Below, in pieces: positions 7,144-15,376 of a stretch of DNA of 64,000 nucleotides (the stretch's first letter is position 1; the number at the start of each line of letters is the position of its first letter). The position numbers were made by a program, and so were the translations under genes. Under the pieces are notes generated by a model. It was not told where the DNA came from and ran no database searches. It was given only the letters and a program-made list of their open reading frames with translations. The stretch spans positions 1-64,000 of the forward strand of contig NZ_WRXO01000005.1 in the NCBI RefSeq assembly GCF_009758125.1, in the 5' to 3' direction. This DNA is from Chitinophaga oryziterrae (lineage in GTDB: Bacteria > Bacteroidota > Bacteroidia > Chitinophagales > Chitinophagaceae).

Positions 7144-7938
7144 TCACCTCCGCAATCCCATCAGGGAGCGCTCGAAAAATCCTTCTGCCACCTTGCGTCG
7201 TAATTCCTCATGGGTCGGTTTGCGAGCATAGAAACGTACCCCTCTTGATTGGGAGGAATCGGAACCGCCGATAAAGGCGTTCTCCATTTCCTCGTTTACG
7301 ATCTGTTCGTCGATAGTGTCCATGACGAAGTGATCTCCCTTTTGATAGGCTGCCGAATAGCTCAGAGCGTAGATGATCCCACACAACATCAAGAGGCCAC
7401 CGACATTTTGGCCGATTGTATAGAGGAACAATCCCAACAGAAAAGCGGCCATCGGTTCATACACGGTTTCAATGGCCCGGGTATTCGGGGTGACACCAAA
7501 CAAGCGCAGATCGTAAAAGCCTGGATAAATATCGCCGGGCGTTAAGCTAAAGCGACCAAAGTCGAATACGGACGGATTGCGCTTTACCTCTTTCCAACGC
7601 TGGAAGCTGAAATACACGAAGGCAGCCAGGAACAGATACCAGGTCGTATAATGCGCCCAGAAATGGGATGCCTGCTTACCGTAGCCGCCCATAATTCCAC
7701 GAAGGGCGCGAGGTAGCATGGCGGTGAACAGATCCCCCATCACCGGATAGAGTGCCAGGATCACCGTAATCATGACAGCAGCGGCGGTGGAGAAATAACG
7801 TTCGCCCATGTTCTTACGCAGGAATACTTCCAGCACCAGCCGTGGATAAGAGGACAGGGAAAGGAATAAGGTGAGAATGAACTCTTTCACCTTGTTTTGA
7901 CGCTTGTAGAGCGTGCGGAAATACAGATTGCGTTGCAT
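7144..7938 (-). CDS. Polytopic membrane protein of the mobilisation module
   Basis: 264 residues from ATG 7938. An upstream in-frame ATG at 8040 would overlap the coupling-protein gene and adds an unlikely Ser/Thr-rich tail, so I prefer 7938. Hydrophobic segments lie near residues 45-70 (AAAVMITVILALYPVMGDLF), 95-115 (WYLFLAAFVYFSF) and 165-200 (MAAFLLGLFLYTIGQNVGGL and MLCGIIYALSYSAAY). The C-terminal ~60 residues are polar and probably cytosolic. No enzyme motif is seen. It lies 20 nt after the VirD4-like gene and before the relaxase gene. In other systems membrane partners of this sort anchor the coupling ATPase; that role is inferred here. Confidence 0.7.
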   Translation of the reverse strand: MQRNLYFRTLYKRQNKVKEFILTLFLSLSSYPRLVLEVFLRKNMGERYFSTAAAVMITVILALYPVMGDLFTAMLPRALRGIMGGYGKQASHFWAHYTTWYLFLAAFVYFSFQRWKEVKRNPSVFDFGRFSLTPGDIYPGFYDLRLFGVTPNTRAIETVYEPMAAFLLGLFLYTIGQNVGGLLMLCGIIYALSYSAAYQKGDHFVMDTIDEQIVNEEMENAFIGGSDSSQSRGVRFYARKPTHEELRRKVAEGFFERSLMGLRR

Positions 7939-7957
7939 ATGTGTTGATTTTGGTTGT

Positions 7958-9454
7958 TTAATCTTGTGGGAAGAAGGCTTCGATAAAGTTGAATCCGTTG
8001 TGGAACTTGTTGCCCTGGCGGTGGATAAAGCAGGAGACACGCTTGCCGTTCTGCGGCCCTCCTGTACATAAGCCTACGAATTCTTCCGGCCTGACCAGCT
8101 TTTCGAGCTTGATGGATGTACCTTGAGAGCTTTGATACTGTCCGGCCATGCCGACCGTGCGGGATTTATCTTCAACGTAACCCTGACCGATCAGGTCGGA
8201 CGCATATGAATTTGTTTCTATATCAGCGTTGGCGTGGAAGATTTTCGTCGATAACGTCCCCAGAAACCCTTTGACGCGGTATTCGGATTTTGCTCCCCCT
8301 CCCATATTGGCGTGATAGTTTGGCAAATTCTGCGATAAGTACACGGTCGCAATGCCCGCACTGCGTGCTGTCGCGGAGAATTCTTGGTCGTGCTCATGAA
8401 GAAAGTGTTGGGCTTCGTCCGCCCACAGGAAAACATAATGATCATCCTCCCGTAAGCTGCGACTTTCCCATGCCCTCTGGAATATAAATTTCATCATGAC
8501 CTGGATGTCGCGTCCTACCTTGTAGTACTGCTTTACAGGGAAATTCAGGAGAACGATTTTTCCTTTGCGGCAATCATCCGGGCTTAACGTAGATGGTCGC
8601 CGGCAGAACAAGGAATGCACAGGCTCTTTCAACAGGCGAAACAGAAAGCCAGAGAAAGAGAACTCAATGATCGAACGGGTTTTTTCGCTAAGGTTGCGGT
8701 AGCTCTCGACGAAGAACTGATCCACGAATTGCAGCGTGCGGGCATCGGGGATTTTTTCAAGGATCGTCGCTTCGAACAAGGCGGCGTCACGATGCAAGCG
8801 GCTTTGTTCTTCCGGTGTAAGCGTTTTCAAAAATTGTTCGACCTGGGCATCCACGCGATCCCGTGCGGCAGCGAAAGCCACCTTAAACGCGGTGGGTTTG
8901 CCTTTATCTTCCGGGCGCGGTTCTTTCTTCGGAGCCGTTACAACGATGTCGTACAGGTCTTGCACTGATACTTTCCCATAGGCCAGTAAGGACAAGTCGA
9001 TGGAATTGAAGATCAGCATATTGAGTGCATCTTCCCAAAACGGATCATCGCTTTTGCCGTTGCTTTTTTCTACCCCGGCAGCGATCACGGTTTTGAGGAC
9101 TTGCACGATGTTTTCCGTGAGCGATATACCCCCGTGCCGTTGGGCAGATTCATATTCAAGAAAATTAAATGCGTGCTGCCCGCCCGGTTCGACGATGATA
9201 AGATCATCCAGGCGTCCGGCCTCTTGGCAATACCGCACCCACATATCTTTTTCATCCGGCTTTGCCGTCAGGACAAGGCCGCCAAAATTTTTTTCCAAGA
9301 GTTTGCGTGCGATGGTGCAACCCGAGCCGGACGTTTTGCCCGAGCCTATGCCCCCAAATATTGCCGTGCCTTCGACGGCGTTGCGGATCGTCCAGGGCGA
9401 CATGCCTTTCCCATCCGCCACCTGGAACAGGGGCGTATCAAGATCGTGTATCAT
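7958..9454 (-). CDS. VirD4/TraG-like type IV coupling ATPase
   Basis: 498 residues. Coupling proteins bring the relaxase-DNA complex to the type IV secretion channel. Seen here: Walker A FGGIGSGKTSGSG near residues 33-45, the strand GLVLTAKPDEKDMWVRYCQ, Walker B VFLWADEAQHF at about residue 350, and the TraM-recognition-like region ATVYLSQNLPNYH. It lacks the N-terminal transmembrane anchor usual in VirD4, since the text starts only about 30 residues before Walker A. The separate membrane protein encoded next (7144-7938) may supply the anchor. It is the first gene of the leftward mobilisation cluster. No mating-pair-formation (VirB/Tra) genes are in the window, so the element is either mobilisable only, or its channel genes lie to the left. 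Confidence 0.88.
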   Translation of the reverse strand: MIHDLDTPLFQVADGKGMSPWTIRNAVEGTAIFGGIGSGKTSGSGCTIARKLLEKNFGGLVLTAKPDEKDMWVRYCQEAGRLDDLIIVEPGGQHAFNFLEYESAQRHGGISLTENIVQVLKTVIAAGVEKSNGKSDDPFWEDALNMLIFNSIDLSLLAYGKVSVQDLYDIVVTAPKKEPRPEDKGKPTAFKVAFAAARDRVDAQVEQFLKTLTPEEQSRLHRDAALFEATILEKIPDARTLQFVDQFFVESYRNLSEKTRSIIEFSFSGFLFRLLKEPVHSLFCRRPSTLSPDDCRKGKIVLLNFPVKQYYKVGRDIQVMMKFIFQRAWESRSLREDDHYVFLWADEAQHFLHEHDQEFSATARSAGIATVYLSQNLPNYHANMGGGAKSEYRVKGFLGTLSTKIFHANADIETNSYASDLIGQGYVEDKSRTVGMAGQYQSSQGTSIKLEKLVRPEEFVGLCTGGPQNGKRVSCFIHRQGNKFHNGFNFIEAFFPQD

Positions 9455-9524
9455 AAAAAAAGGAATTAAAGTAAGAGAGAAGGAAAAGGGTGGGCCGCAC
9501 CGCGCGATACGGCCCTATTACTTA

Positions 9525-9680
9525 TTACCCTTTTTTGATCCGGTTAATCGCGTTGGGCGCGTCAGTGTATTTGATGGTATCCACCAATACGTGACCGCCG
9601 CTTGCGGAAATCTTGATCGGTTTGTTTGCCTCCTCGGCAGCTTTGATGACCTTTTCGCGGTCTGGTTTGTTGAGTGACAT
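9525..9680 (-). CDS. Small hypothetical protein
   Basis: 51 residues, beginning MSLNKPDREKVIKAAEEANK and ending INRIKKG. It has a helical, charged first half and a short SASGGHVLVDTIKY strand-like segment. I do not recognise it. It lies just upstream of the coupling-protein gene in the same direction and could be the first gene of that operon. Confidence 0.5.
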   Translation of the reverse strand: MSLNKPDREKVIKAAEEANKPIKISASGGHVLVDTIKYTDAPNAINRIKKG

Positions 9681-9840
9681 AGCCTTAAGCATTAGAAGTG
9701 AATAATGAAGTTTGAAGCAATTTTCTAATGCAAATATGGTTTGATATGGTTCAATTTGGAGCCAAGAGAAATTTCGATTTTGGAGCAGAAATGAGCAGAA
9801 ATTTCGGAAATGACCGTAAGGTTATATTTTGCCTGAGCAG

Positions 9841-11073
9841 TTATTTCTCAACATTGCAAATCAAGTGGATGTCATCAATGTACCAACCGTCATCTAATAA
9901 AACACAGTGAGCATTACCAGAGAAAACAACTTTGTAAGCAATTCCATCTTCTTTAATCTCTTCCCATATATTCTCGTAATATTGATGTGGTGAAGCCATT
10001 AAGAAGGATTTTTGAAGATCATGATTGCTGAGGTCTTTGAAGTCCATGTCCAAAAAGTTCACTTGCTTCAAATCATTAACTTCGTTCAAGTTTTGTTCTA
10101 AGTTTTCTTGGTCCTTTGTTAGCGCAATTAATTCAGTGAGGGTATGCATTATCTTGTTTTTCCAAGTTGCATCTAATCGAGGGAAATTTCTTGATGGTTC
10201 TTTGTCCAGAACACTGATATTTTTCCGTAGATATTCCGAAACCAATTCATCAAAATTGAATATCCAACTTAGATATGGGGAAACTTCTGAGCTGCCATTG
10301 CCTAAATCCGCTTTTTCAATAATTTTTCTGAAATCGAGTAGCTTACCTTTTTCACGGAAGTTAAATTCAAATTTAATAGTATCCGTTTCATACGTAAAGT
10401 TTGAAATAAATAGTATATCAATACTGGCGACATTGAAAAATCCATTTTTAAATCTTTCAAAATCTCCATCCCAAAAGCTTTCCTTTTGAAAACCAGGAGA
10501 GAGCAATTTCCACGCCTCATAATATCTTTCATCGGATATTGCCGAGTAAAAATCCACCATCATTTTTTTTATTTTTCCAGTGGGAAATCTTTCTTCCTCG
10601 AATTCCGAAAATGTGAAAGGGCCATCTATCAAATAGTCACTATCTAGATCGTCCAATTCACCATGTTGTAGCATGGGTTTTTTAGCAAACTCTTGTAGCA
10701 GCGCATCGGCATGATCTTCCCATTGTTCCCGCTTACCTTGATATTGCTTTTCTTCGGGAATATTTTCGAGATATTCATAGGCACGGACAAAGGCGAAGGT
10801 TACGAATGGAACATCGTCCTCGGGGTTGTTTACCGCAACTCTGTACTTCTCATAGAAATAAAGTGGCTTTACTGAAAAATGTGCTGTTATAAAAGGGACT
10901 TCGGTAGAACGCCCTTTTTCATCTATGAGTGGTTGTTTCCAAATTTTTCCTAGCGATTCATTTTGATTTGCAAGCGGGGAAAGTTCCCGTTCATAGAGCT
11001 TGTCTCTAAAAAGCTCAAAAAACTTCTTATAAACCTTAGCCGGAATGTCCATGTTGATATATTGGATAGCCAA
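9841..11073 (-). CDS. AT-rich cargo gene, unknown function
   Basis: 410 residues, no family recognised. The base composition is clearly more A+T rich than the flanking mobilisation genes, and the gene stands alone in a gap of the transfer functions, so it looks like acquired cargo. A central part (about 165-235: MVDFYSAISDERYYEAWKLL, SPGFQKESFW, then a beta-rich YETDTIKFEFNF) resembles an NTF2/SnoaL-like or DUF4878-like fold. The C-terminal part ends in another short beta unit (AYKVVFSGNAHCVLLDDGWY). There is no signal peptide, membrane segment or catalytic motif. It might be an immunity, antitoxin or anti-phage sensor protein; I cannot choose. ATG 11073 lies about 24 nt downstream of the stop of the 93-aa gene. 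Confidence 0.6.
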   Translation of the reverse strand: MAIQYINMDIPAKVYKKFFELFRDKLYERELSPLANQNESLGKIWKQPLIDEKGRSTEVPFITAHFSVKPLYFYEKYRVAVNNPEDDVPFVTFAFVRAYEYLENIPEEKQYQGKREQWEDHADALLQEFAKKPMLQHGELDDLDSDYLIDGPFTFSEFEEERFPTGKIKKMMVDFYSAISDERYYEAWKLLSPGFQKESFWDGDFERFKNGFFNVASIDILFISNFTYETDTIKFEFNFREKGKLLDFRKIIEKADLGNGSSEVSPYLSWIFNFDELVSEYLRKNISVLDKEPSRNFPRLDATWKNKIMHTLTELIALTKDQENLEQNLNEVNDLKQVNFLDMDFKDLSNHDLQKSFLMASPHQYYENIWEEIKEDGIAYKVVFSGNAHCVLLDDGWYIDDIHLICNVEK

Positions 11074-11096
11074 TATATCAATTTTTCACTGCATAT

Positions 11097-11378
11097 TTAA
11101 GGTTTGAGGTCAGATTTTTTATTAGGGAACGCTTTAGAAATCAATTTTTTAGCAGCATCAATCAATGAGAAATTTCTAAAAATTATTTTATAAGCGTCAT
11201 GTTCATTATGTCCCTGAAGATGCCACTTATTAAGTTTTTCTGTTACGTCTTCAAGAGCATCAAGATAGCCTTGTGCTCTTTCTGTCCCATGTGTTTTAAG
11301 ATACTTCTCAAAAGCATCTTCCTGTTGCACCGTTTCAGATGATTTCAGATTTTCATCAAAGAATTGTTTTAGTGACAT
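11097..11378 (-). CDS. Small hypothetical helical protein
   Basis: 93 residues, charged and apparently all-helical (FDENLKSSETVQQEDAFEKY; RAQGYLDALEDVTEKLNKWH), ending PNKKSDLKP. Not recognised. It is AT-rich like the 410-aa gene 23 nt downstream and shares its direction, so the two likely form a two-gene cargo operon, a common layout of toxin-antitoxin or defence pairs. Confidence 0.55.
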   Translation of the reverse strand: MSLKQFFDENLKSSETVQQEDAFEKYLKTHGTERAQGYLDALEDVTEKLNKWHLQGHNEHDAYKIIFRNFSLIDAAKKLISKAFPNKKSDLKP

Positions 11379-11466
11379 GACCGTCTCCTACAGATAGGAA
11401 GGGGTGATTAACATATTCTATATCACAGGATCAACAAGAAAGTGGTTAATAGCTAATTTTACGGCT

Positions 11467-11730
11467 TTAAGCTGAAATATCGCCCCATTGAACGGTATCT
11501 TTCGCCGAGACGCTGGCGATCCGTGCTTCTCTCTCGGCTTTCGCCGCGAACACCTTGCGCACTTCCAGTTCTTTCAGGTGATCGAAGGTTTTCGGAGCGT
11601 AGCTGTTGGAGGGGGCGTATTTGCGGTGAATGCTCCGTATGTGTTCCTGCGCCTGGGCGGCGAATTCCGGCAAGTTCTCGGAGCGGTTCATGAAAGCGTC
11701 AATTTCAGGAGTGGCGTAGATGAGTATCAT
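11467..11730 (-). CDS. Small hypothetical protein
   Basis: 87 residues from ATG 11730 (MILIYATPEIDAFMNRSENL). I chose this start because it overlaps the stop of the upstream 60-aa gene in an ATGA arrangement, the usual sign of translational coupling; the ATG at 11766 would overlap that gene by 40 nt. The C-terminal half is a charged helix (LKELEVRKVFAAKAEREARI). Function unknown. Confidence 0.55.
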   Translation of the reverse strand: MILIYATPEIDAFMNRSENLPEFAAQAQEHIRSIHRKYAPSNSYAPKTFDHLKELEVRKVFAAKAEREARIASVSAKDTVQWGDISA

Positions 11731-11909
11731 GCCAGCCCTCCGGTGACGTGGTTTAGGTCTTTCCACAATTCCGTGTAGTAATATTCCTTGTATTCCTGCG
11801 CTTCCTTTTCGCCTTTCAAATACATCTGATAGACTTCTTCGTGGAATTTTTCGTCCAGTACATCATAAAGCATATCAAGGAATTTTTGTGGAAGTTCTGG
11901 GTGCTGCAT
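11727..11909 (-). CDS. Small hypothetical protein, paralogue of the divergent gene
   Basis: 60 residues. The text LPQKFLDMLYDVLDEKFHEE, then VYQMYLKGEKEAQEYKEYYY, lines up with residues 5-48 of the divergently transcribed protein at 11975 (MPPELLEAMQDLDGKHWDDI, then IELWRKREADNKQYEELYLK). It lacks the long C-terminal extension of that protein. Function unknown; the fold should be two or three helices. Confidence 0.55.
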   Translation of the reverse strand: MQHPELPQKFLDMLYDVLDEKFHEEVYQMYLKGEKEAQEYKEYYYTELWKDLNHVTGGLA

Positions 11910-11974
11910 GTCGCTCCAATTCGGTAAATTTATTGAGTTAGTCTATCGAATTCACATGAAAAAATCAATAATAT

Positions 11975-12406
11975 ATGAGCATTGAAATGCCGCCGGAATT
12001 ATTGGAGGCAATGCAAGACCTCGACGGCAAACATTGGGACGACATCATCGAATTGTGGCGTAAGCGTGAGGCGGACAACAAGCAGTATGAAGAACTCTAT
12101 CTGAAACAAATCGACGGCCAGAATTTAGGCAATCGCACCTTTCAGGAAAGGAAGCGCTTATTAACTCCGGCGGAAAAACGGGAAGAAGCCCTCCAGGGAA
12201 TTTTGCAGACGGTTCAAATAAGAAAAGAGGCCGATTTTGAAAAGCAACTGCCGCAGGAGTTGACGACGGAAGAACGGCAAGAAAAATTCGCGGAATTGAA
12301 AAGCTCCCTGTTCAAATATACAAAGCGGGAACAACGAAGTGATCCGCCGCATGGAAAAGAGGATGTTGAGCCGGATAAAGGTGGCGACCTGGATAAAGAC
12401 GAATAG
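11975..12406 (+). CDS. Hypothetical helical protein, divergent paralogue
   Basis: 143 residues. The N-terminal 50 residues match the product of 11727-11909 on the other strand. The rest is a highly charged, probably coiled or disordered helix (TFQERKRLLTPAEKREEALQ; EERQEKFAELKSSLFKY), ending in a polar tail GGDLDKDE. Only 65 bp separate the two divergent starts, so they share a promoter region. It converges without any gap on the gene ending at 12407. Unknown function. Confidence 0.55.
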   Translation: MSIEMPPELLEAMQDLDGKHWDDIIELWRKREADNKQYEELYLKQIDGQNLGNRTFQERKRLLTPAEKREEALQGILQTVQIRKEADFEKQLPQELTTEERQEKFAELKSSLFKYTKREQRSDPPHGKEDVEPDKGGDLDKDE

Positions 12407-12676
12407 TTATTCCTTATCGAGATCGTTTTTATCTTTTCCCCGTTCCTGATCCTCTTTATCCAAAGAAGAAAGGCGGTCACTTTTCAACCAGGAAGGAAGT
12501 TGTTTTTCCCGTTCCAGGATATATTGATTTTTCCCGGCCTGAAATCCCTGGCCGCGTTCCGAATTCCCCATAGAGGCGGGCAGCTTGTCCGAAAGCTCGG
12601 GCATGTGCTTTATCAGTATATAACCTTCATTGAAACCTTTTATATAGTCGGGGTGTGGTTCGAATTCTTCGTTCAT
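12407..12676 (-). CDS. Small hypothetical protein
   Basis: 89 residues from ATG 12676 (MNEEFEPHPDYIKGFNEGYI). The in-frame ATG at 12760 adds an unlikely N-terminus overlapping the neighbour at 12709. It contains the repeat-like phrases YIKGFNEGYIL and GQGFQAGKNQYIL, seen in small proteins of Bacteroidota mobile elements and phages, and a polar tail NDLDKE. No function known. Confidence 0.55.
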   Translation of the reverse strand: MNEEFEPHPDYIKGFNEGYILIKHMPELSDKLPASMGNSERGQGFQAGKNQYILEREKQLPSWLKSDRLSSLDKEDQERGKDKNDLDKE

Positions 12677-12708
12677 CTTCGTACTATTTGGGGATAACTT
12701 GATTATTA

Positions 12709-13017
12709 TTAAGGTATTCTTTGCATTGATGCTGTTAACGCATCTATCATAGCAATACATTCATCCCTTGTAAAAACGTCATCATTAGCACCTTCTTGAA
12801 CCATTTGAGAAATATCGCTGGTAGGCAATTCGTGACTTGAGGGAAGATCAAATTTTCCGCTTTCAACATCAATTACCGTTTTCCGAATACTTGAACCGTC
12901 TTCCCATGTTGACTCACCTCCCTTATTCTCGTTTGCAATATCAATAAATGCTCTCTTTTCTTTACCGCTACCAGCAGTGTAGTCATATAGAGGTATCCTT
13001 CTTGTTGATACGATCAT
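12709..13017 (-). CDS. Hypothetical protein
   Basis: 102 residues, acidic, beginning MIVSTRRIPLYDYTAGSGKE. A short beta-like region (RKTVIDVESGKFDLPSS) is followed by an EF-hand-like acidic helix (ANDDVFTRDECIAMIDALTA). I do not recognise a family. It is 32 bp upstream of the 89-aa gene in the same direction and may be in one operon with it. Confidence 0.5.
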   Translation of the reverse strand: MIVSTRRIPLYDYTAGSGKEKRAFIDIANENKGGESTWEDGSSIRKTVIDVESGKFDLPSSHELPTSDISQMVQEGANDDVFTRDECIAMIDALTASMQRIP

Positions 13018-13152
13018 TCTTATATGTTTTGAAGATTAAATTATTTGCGGAAACTTATCGGTTGGAAAAACGGTAAGTACCCATAACCTCTCTAAACTTC
13101 GGTTTTTTATTTCATTTCACAATAGTTTTCAGAGGAAATATCAGTCTTACAC

Positions 13153-13214
13153 GGGGAAGGCGCTGCCGCCGCGCCATTCCCCGAACCCCATCCCGGCGGG
13201 GTTTCAAACAATGG
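13153..13214 (+). repeat. GC-rich ~60-bp repeat, copy 1
   Basis: Nearly identical to 15377-15435. It contains the hairpin GGGAAGGCGC/GCGCCATTCCC around TGCCGCC, followed by CCCATCCCGGCGGGG and the unit end TTTCAAACAATGG. Both copies have the same orientation and flank the serine-recombinase module. Confidence 0.85.
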
Positions 13215-13420
13215 AAAACTATAGCTATTGAATTTTTTTTGTTCGTTTCCGAACCAAGGTTCGGGAACATACGAAAAGGCGGTGTCTTGCAGGGATAAAT
13301 GGTTACGAAAACCGTTGTAAATCAATCCACCTACGGAAGCGAAACAGATCGATTTTTTACGTCTTCCGTACAAAGTTAGTTCTTGGTTCGACGACATACG
13401 GAAAAGGCTGCTAACTACCT

Positions 13421-14092
13421 ATGACACTAGCAATTGCGTATTACCGCGTTTCCACGGGAAAGCAGGGTAAAAGCGGCTTGGGCATTGAGGCGCAGCAAGA
13501 GCGCGTACGTCACTATGCCGAACGTAACGGCATGATAATCATTAAAGAACTGATCGAGATTGAAAGCGGATGGGACAAAACTCGTCCCGTCGTGAATGAA
13601 GGCATTGCCTTGTGCAAATCTTTGGGAGCGACATTGCTCATCGCAACATTAGACCGTTTGGCAAGGAACGTCGTATTTATCGCCACGTTGATGGAAAACA
13701 AAGTCCCTTTCATAACGGTGGACAGCCCCAACGATTCCGAACTGGTTATCTATATCAAAGCTGCGATTGCTCAGGACGAACGAACGAAGATCAGCGAGCG
13801 GACGAAAGCGGCACTGGCAGCGGCGAAACGGCGCGGGGTGGTCTTGGGTACGAGCTGCCATGAGCTTAACCGAAAGAACAGATTAGCCGTCGAAACGTTC
13901 GTCGTTGAAATGATGCCTATCATCACGGAACTGAAGCGACAGAAATTCGGTTCCGTTCGGGCCATCATGCATGAACTGAACCGAAGAAACGTTCTGCCAT
14001 TCAGGGGAGAGCGCCGCCGCTGGCACATCACCACGGTTCATAACCTTCTTCTTCGGATCGAGGCTTTACAGCCGATAACGGCAACCCCTTGA
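13421..14092 (+). CDS. Serine recombinase, resolvase/invertase type
   Basis: 223 residues. The N-terminal catalytic domain is complete: AIAYYRVSTGKQGKSGLGIE carries the nucleophilic Ser of the Y-R-V-S-T-x-x-Q motif, GATLLIATLDRLARNV carries the conserved L-D-R-L-A-R, and the E-helix region is KISERTKAALAAAKRRGVVL. A short C-terminal DNA-binding part follows (RAIMHELNRRNVLPFRGERR and WHITTVHNLLLRI). It may resolve, invert or integrate DNA. Upstream, ACATACG(G)AAAAGGC occurs twice, at 13267-13280 and 13395-13409, with an inverted CGAACC-AA-GGTTCG between 13242 and 13264 or so: plausible recombination subsites. The gene starts a four-gene rightward group bounded by the two GC-rich repeats. Confidence 0.9.
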   Translation: MTLAIAYYRVSTGKQGKSGLGIEAQQERVRHYAERNGMIIIKELIEIESGWDKTRPVVNEGIALCKSLGATLLIATLDRLARNVVFIATLMENKVPFITVDSPNDSELVIYIKAAIAQDERTKISERTKAALAAAKRRGVVLGTSCHELNRKNRLAVETFVVEMMPIITELKRQKFGSVRAIMHELNRRNVLPFRGERRRWHITTVHNLLLRIEALQPITATP

Positions 14093-14095
14093 TTA

Positions 14096-14266
14096 ATGCA
14101 GCTAAACGAACCTCAAATGAAAGCACTTGATCCCAATTATACGATCATCAAACTAACCAAAGATGACAAGAGACTGACCCCTCTGTTCGTCGTCTTGATT
14201 ATTGCCGAAATTTTGCAAGCCGTGGGCATCGTCGTATTGATTTTAACGGTTCTGCTAAGACATTAA
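14096..14266 (+). CDS. Small single-pass membrane protein
   Basis: 56 residues, with a polar N-terminus (MQLNEPQMKALDPNYTIIKL) and one hydrophobic segment near the end (TPLFVVLIIAEILQAVGIVV then LILTVLL). It starts 3 nt after the recombinase stop. Similar tiny membrane proteins are common in mobile-element operons; function unknown. Confidence 0.5.
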   Translation: MQLNEPQMKALDPNYTIIKLTKDDKRLTPLFVVLIIAEILQAVGIVVLILTVLLRH

Positions 14267-14284
14267 ATCACCAAAACAAATAAT

Positions 14285-15010
14285 ATGAAGATTAGAATTG
14301 TACCCCATACATGGAGACGAAAGATTGTCAAACTTAGCGCTGGTCTATCTATCGTCCTTATAAGCCATTACGCACACGCCCAAACCAATTTCGGTATAAA
14401 CATCATCCGCTACAACAGCGGCAACATGAGCAAGAACATCCCGTTTATCGCCCGAAATTCCAACCGCGATTATGATTTCAAGGTCGATCAATCGTCAGGC
14501 GTTGAAATGGGATTTTTCGCGGAGATCAAGAAAGGCAAACGCTTTGCGTTGCAGCCCGAACTGGCCGTAGCGGTGCAAACGATCATCCTCAACAGCAATG
14601 ACGACATGGCAGGGCTTGAGTGGACGAACATATCCGTTGCCGTTCCTCTCCTGTTCAAATACCGTTACGTCGGCTTAGGCGTTCTCGTCGGCCCTGAGAT
14701 CGCCTTCCTGCCGTTATCCGATAAGAAAGGCACGGGCGCGTTTCAAGACCTCGTGTTCCCAAAGAACAATACGGAGGATTTTCAAACGCTGTCTTTCGCA
14801 GGGATTATCGGCGCGGAGTACACGCTTGGTCGCCCAGGTATCGGGCTGCATATCCGCTACAAAATGGGCTTTACGTCGGTATGGAACGAGAACGAACACC
14901 CGCTCGGTGCGGCACCCTATGACTACGATAAATCCAAACAAAACAGCCTTCAGATCGGCTTACACTGGCGCTTCGGCAGAGACAAAACGCGGATCAAACG
15001 TACCGTTTAA
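14285..15010 (+). CDS. Outer-membrane beta-barrel (PorT-like) protein
   Basis: 241 residues. A signal peptide ends at about residue 33 (LSAGLSIVLISHYAHA before QTNFG). The mature part alternates Gly, aromatic and hydrophobic residues in the manner of small outer-membrane barrels (VEMGFFAEIKKGKRFALQPE; VAVPLLFKYRYVGLGVLVGP; GIGLHIRYKMGFTSVW) and ends in a strand finishing LQIGLHWRF. This matches the PorT/OmpW-like outer-membrane beta-barrel proteins of Bacteroidota. Its presence on a mobile element beside a recombinase suggests cargo with an envelope role such as surface exclusion or receptor masking; this is inference. Confidence 0.75.
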   Translation: MKIRIVPHTWRRKIVKLSAGLSIVLISHYAHAQTNFGINIIRYNSGNMSKNIPFIARNSNRDYDFKVDQSSGVEMGFFAEIKKGKRFALQPELAVAVQTIILNSNDDMAGLEWTNISVAVPLLFKYRYVGLGVLVGPEIAFLPLSDKKGTGAFQDLVFPKNNTEDFQTLSFAGIIGAEYTLGRPGIGLHIRYKMGFTSVWNENEHPLGAAPYDYDKSKQNSLQIGLHWRFGRDKTRIKRTV

Positions 15011-15024
15011 AACAGGTCGATACC

Positions 15025-15237
15025 ATGCGAAGTTTGTCGTTGAAATTCGGGAATGTGCACGTCGTTATTCGCGTCGAGCAAGGCGGTCGGCTTCGCGTAA
15101 CAGTGAATGGAAAACATTATATGTTGGCGCGAAAAGACGAGGTGATGCAATTCACGGAACCGCCCGATGATCTTAGCGAAGAACTGCAAGGCCGCATTAT
15201 GTGGGCGGTAGGACATTATTTTCCCAACAGGAAATGA
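15025..15237 (+). CDS. Small hypothetical protein
   Basis: 70 residues beginning MRSLSLKFGNVHVVIRVEQG. The first half looks like beta strands, the end like a helix with an aromatic tail (ELQGRIMWAVGHYFPNRK). Not recognised. It follows the barrel gene by 14 nt and is probably the last gene of that operon. Confidence 0.5.
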   Translation: MRSLSLKFGNVHVVIRVEQGGRLRVTVNGKHYMLARKDEVMQFTEPPDDLSEELQGRIMWAVGHYFPNRK

Positions 15238-15318
15238 TAATACAATTGAAAACCTACAGCTATAAAAACGACCAACCAAACCAACCCGACTGAGGCTTGC
15301 AATGAGGACAGGGTTGCA

Positions 15319-15346
15319 GGGCTGCATCGATGATGCAGCCCTTTTT
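15319..15346 (+). terminator. Rho-independent terminator
   Basis: A perfect 10-bp stem GGGCTGCATC/GATGCAGCCC around GAT, followed by TTTTTG. It ends the recombinase-barrel operon. Confidence 0.9.
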
Positions 15347-15376
15347 GTTTTATGATGTCGTAAGAAAATTTAAACC

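Noticed and set aside
13107..13397. 96-codon leftward open frame before the serine recombinase
   Set aside because: Much of its C-terminus is translation of the GC-rich repeat (the same GNGAAAAPS text arises at 15216-15428), and it has no protein-like conservation pattern.
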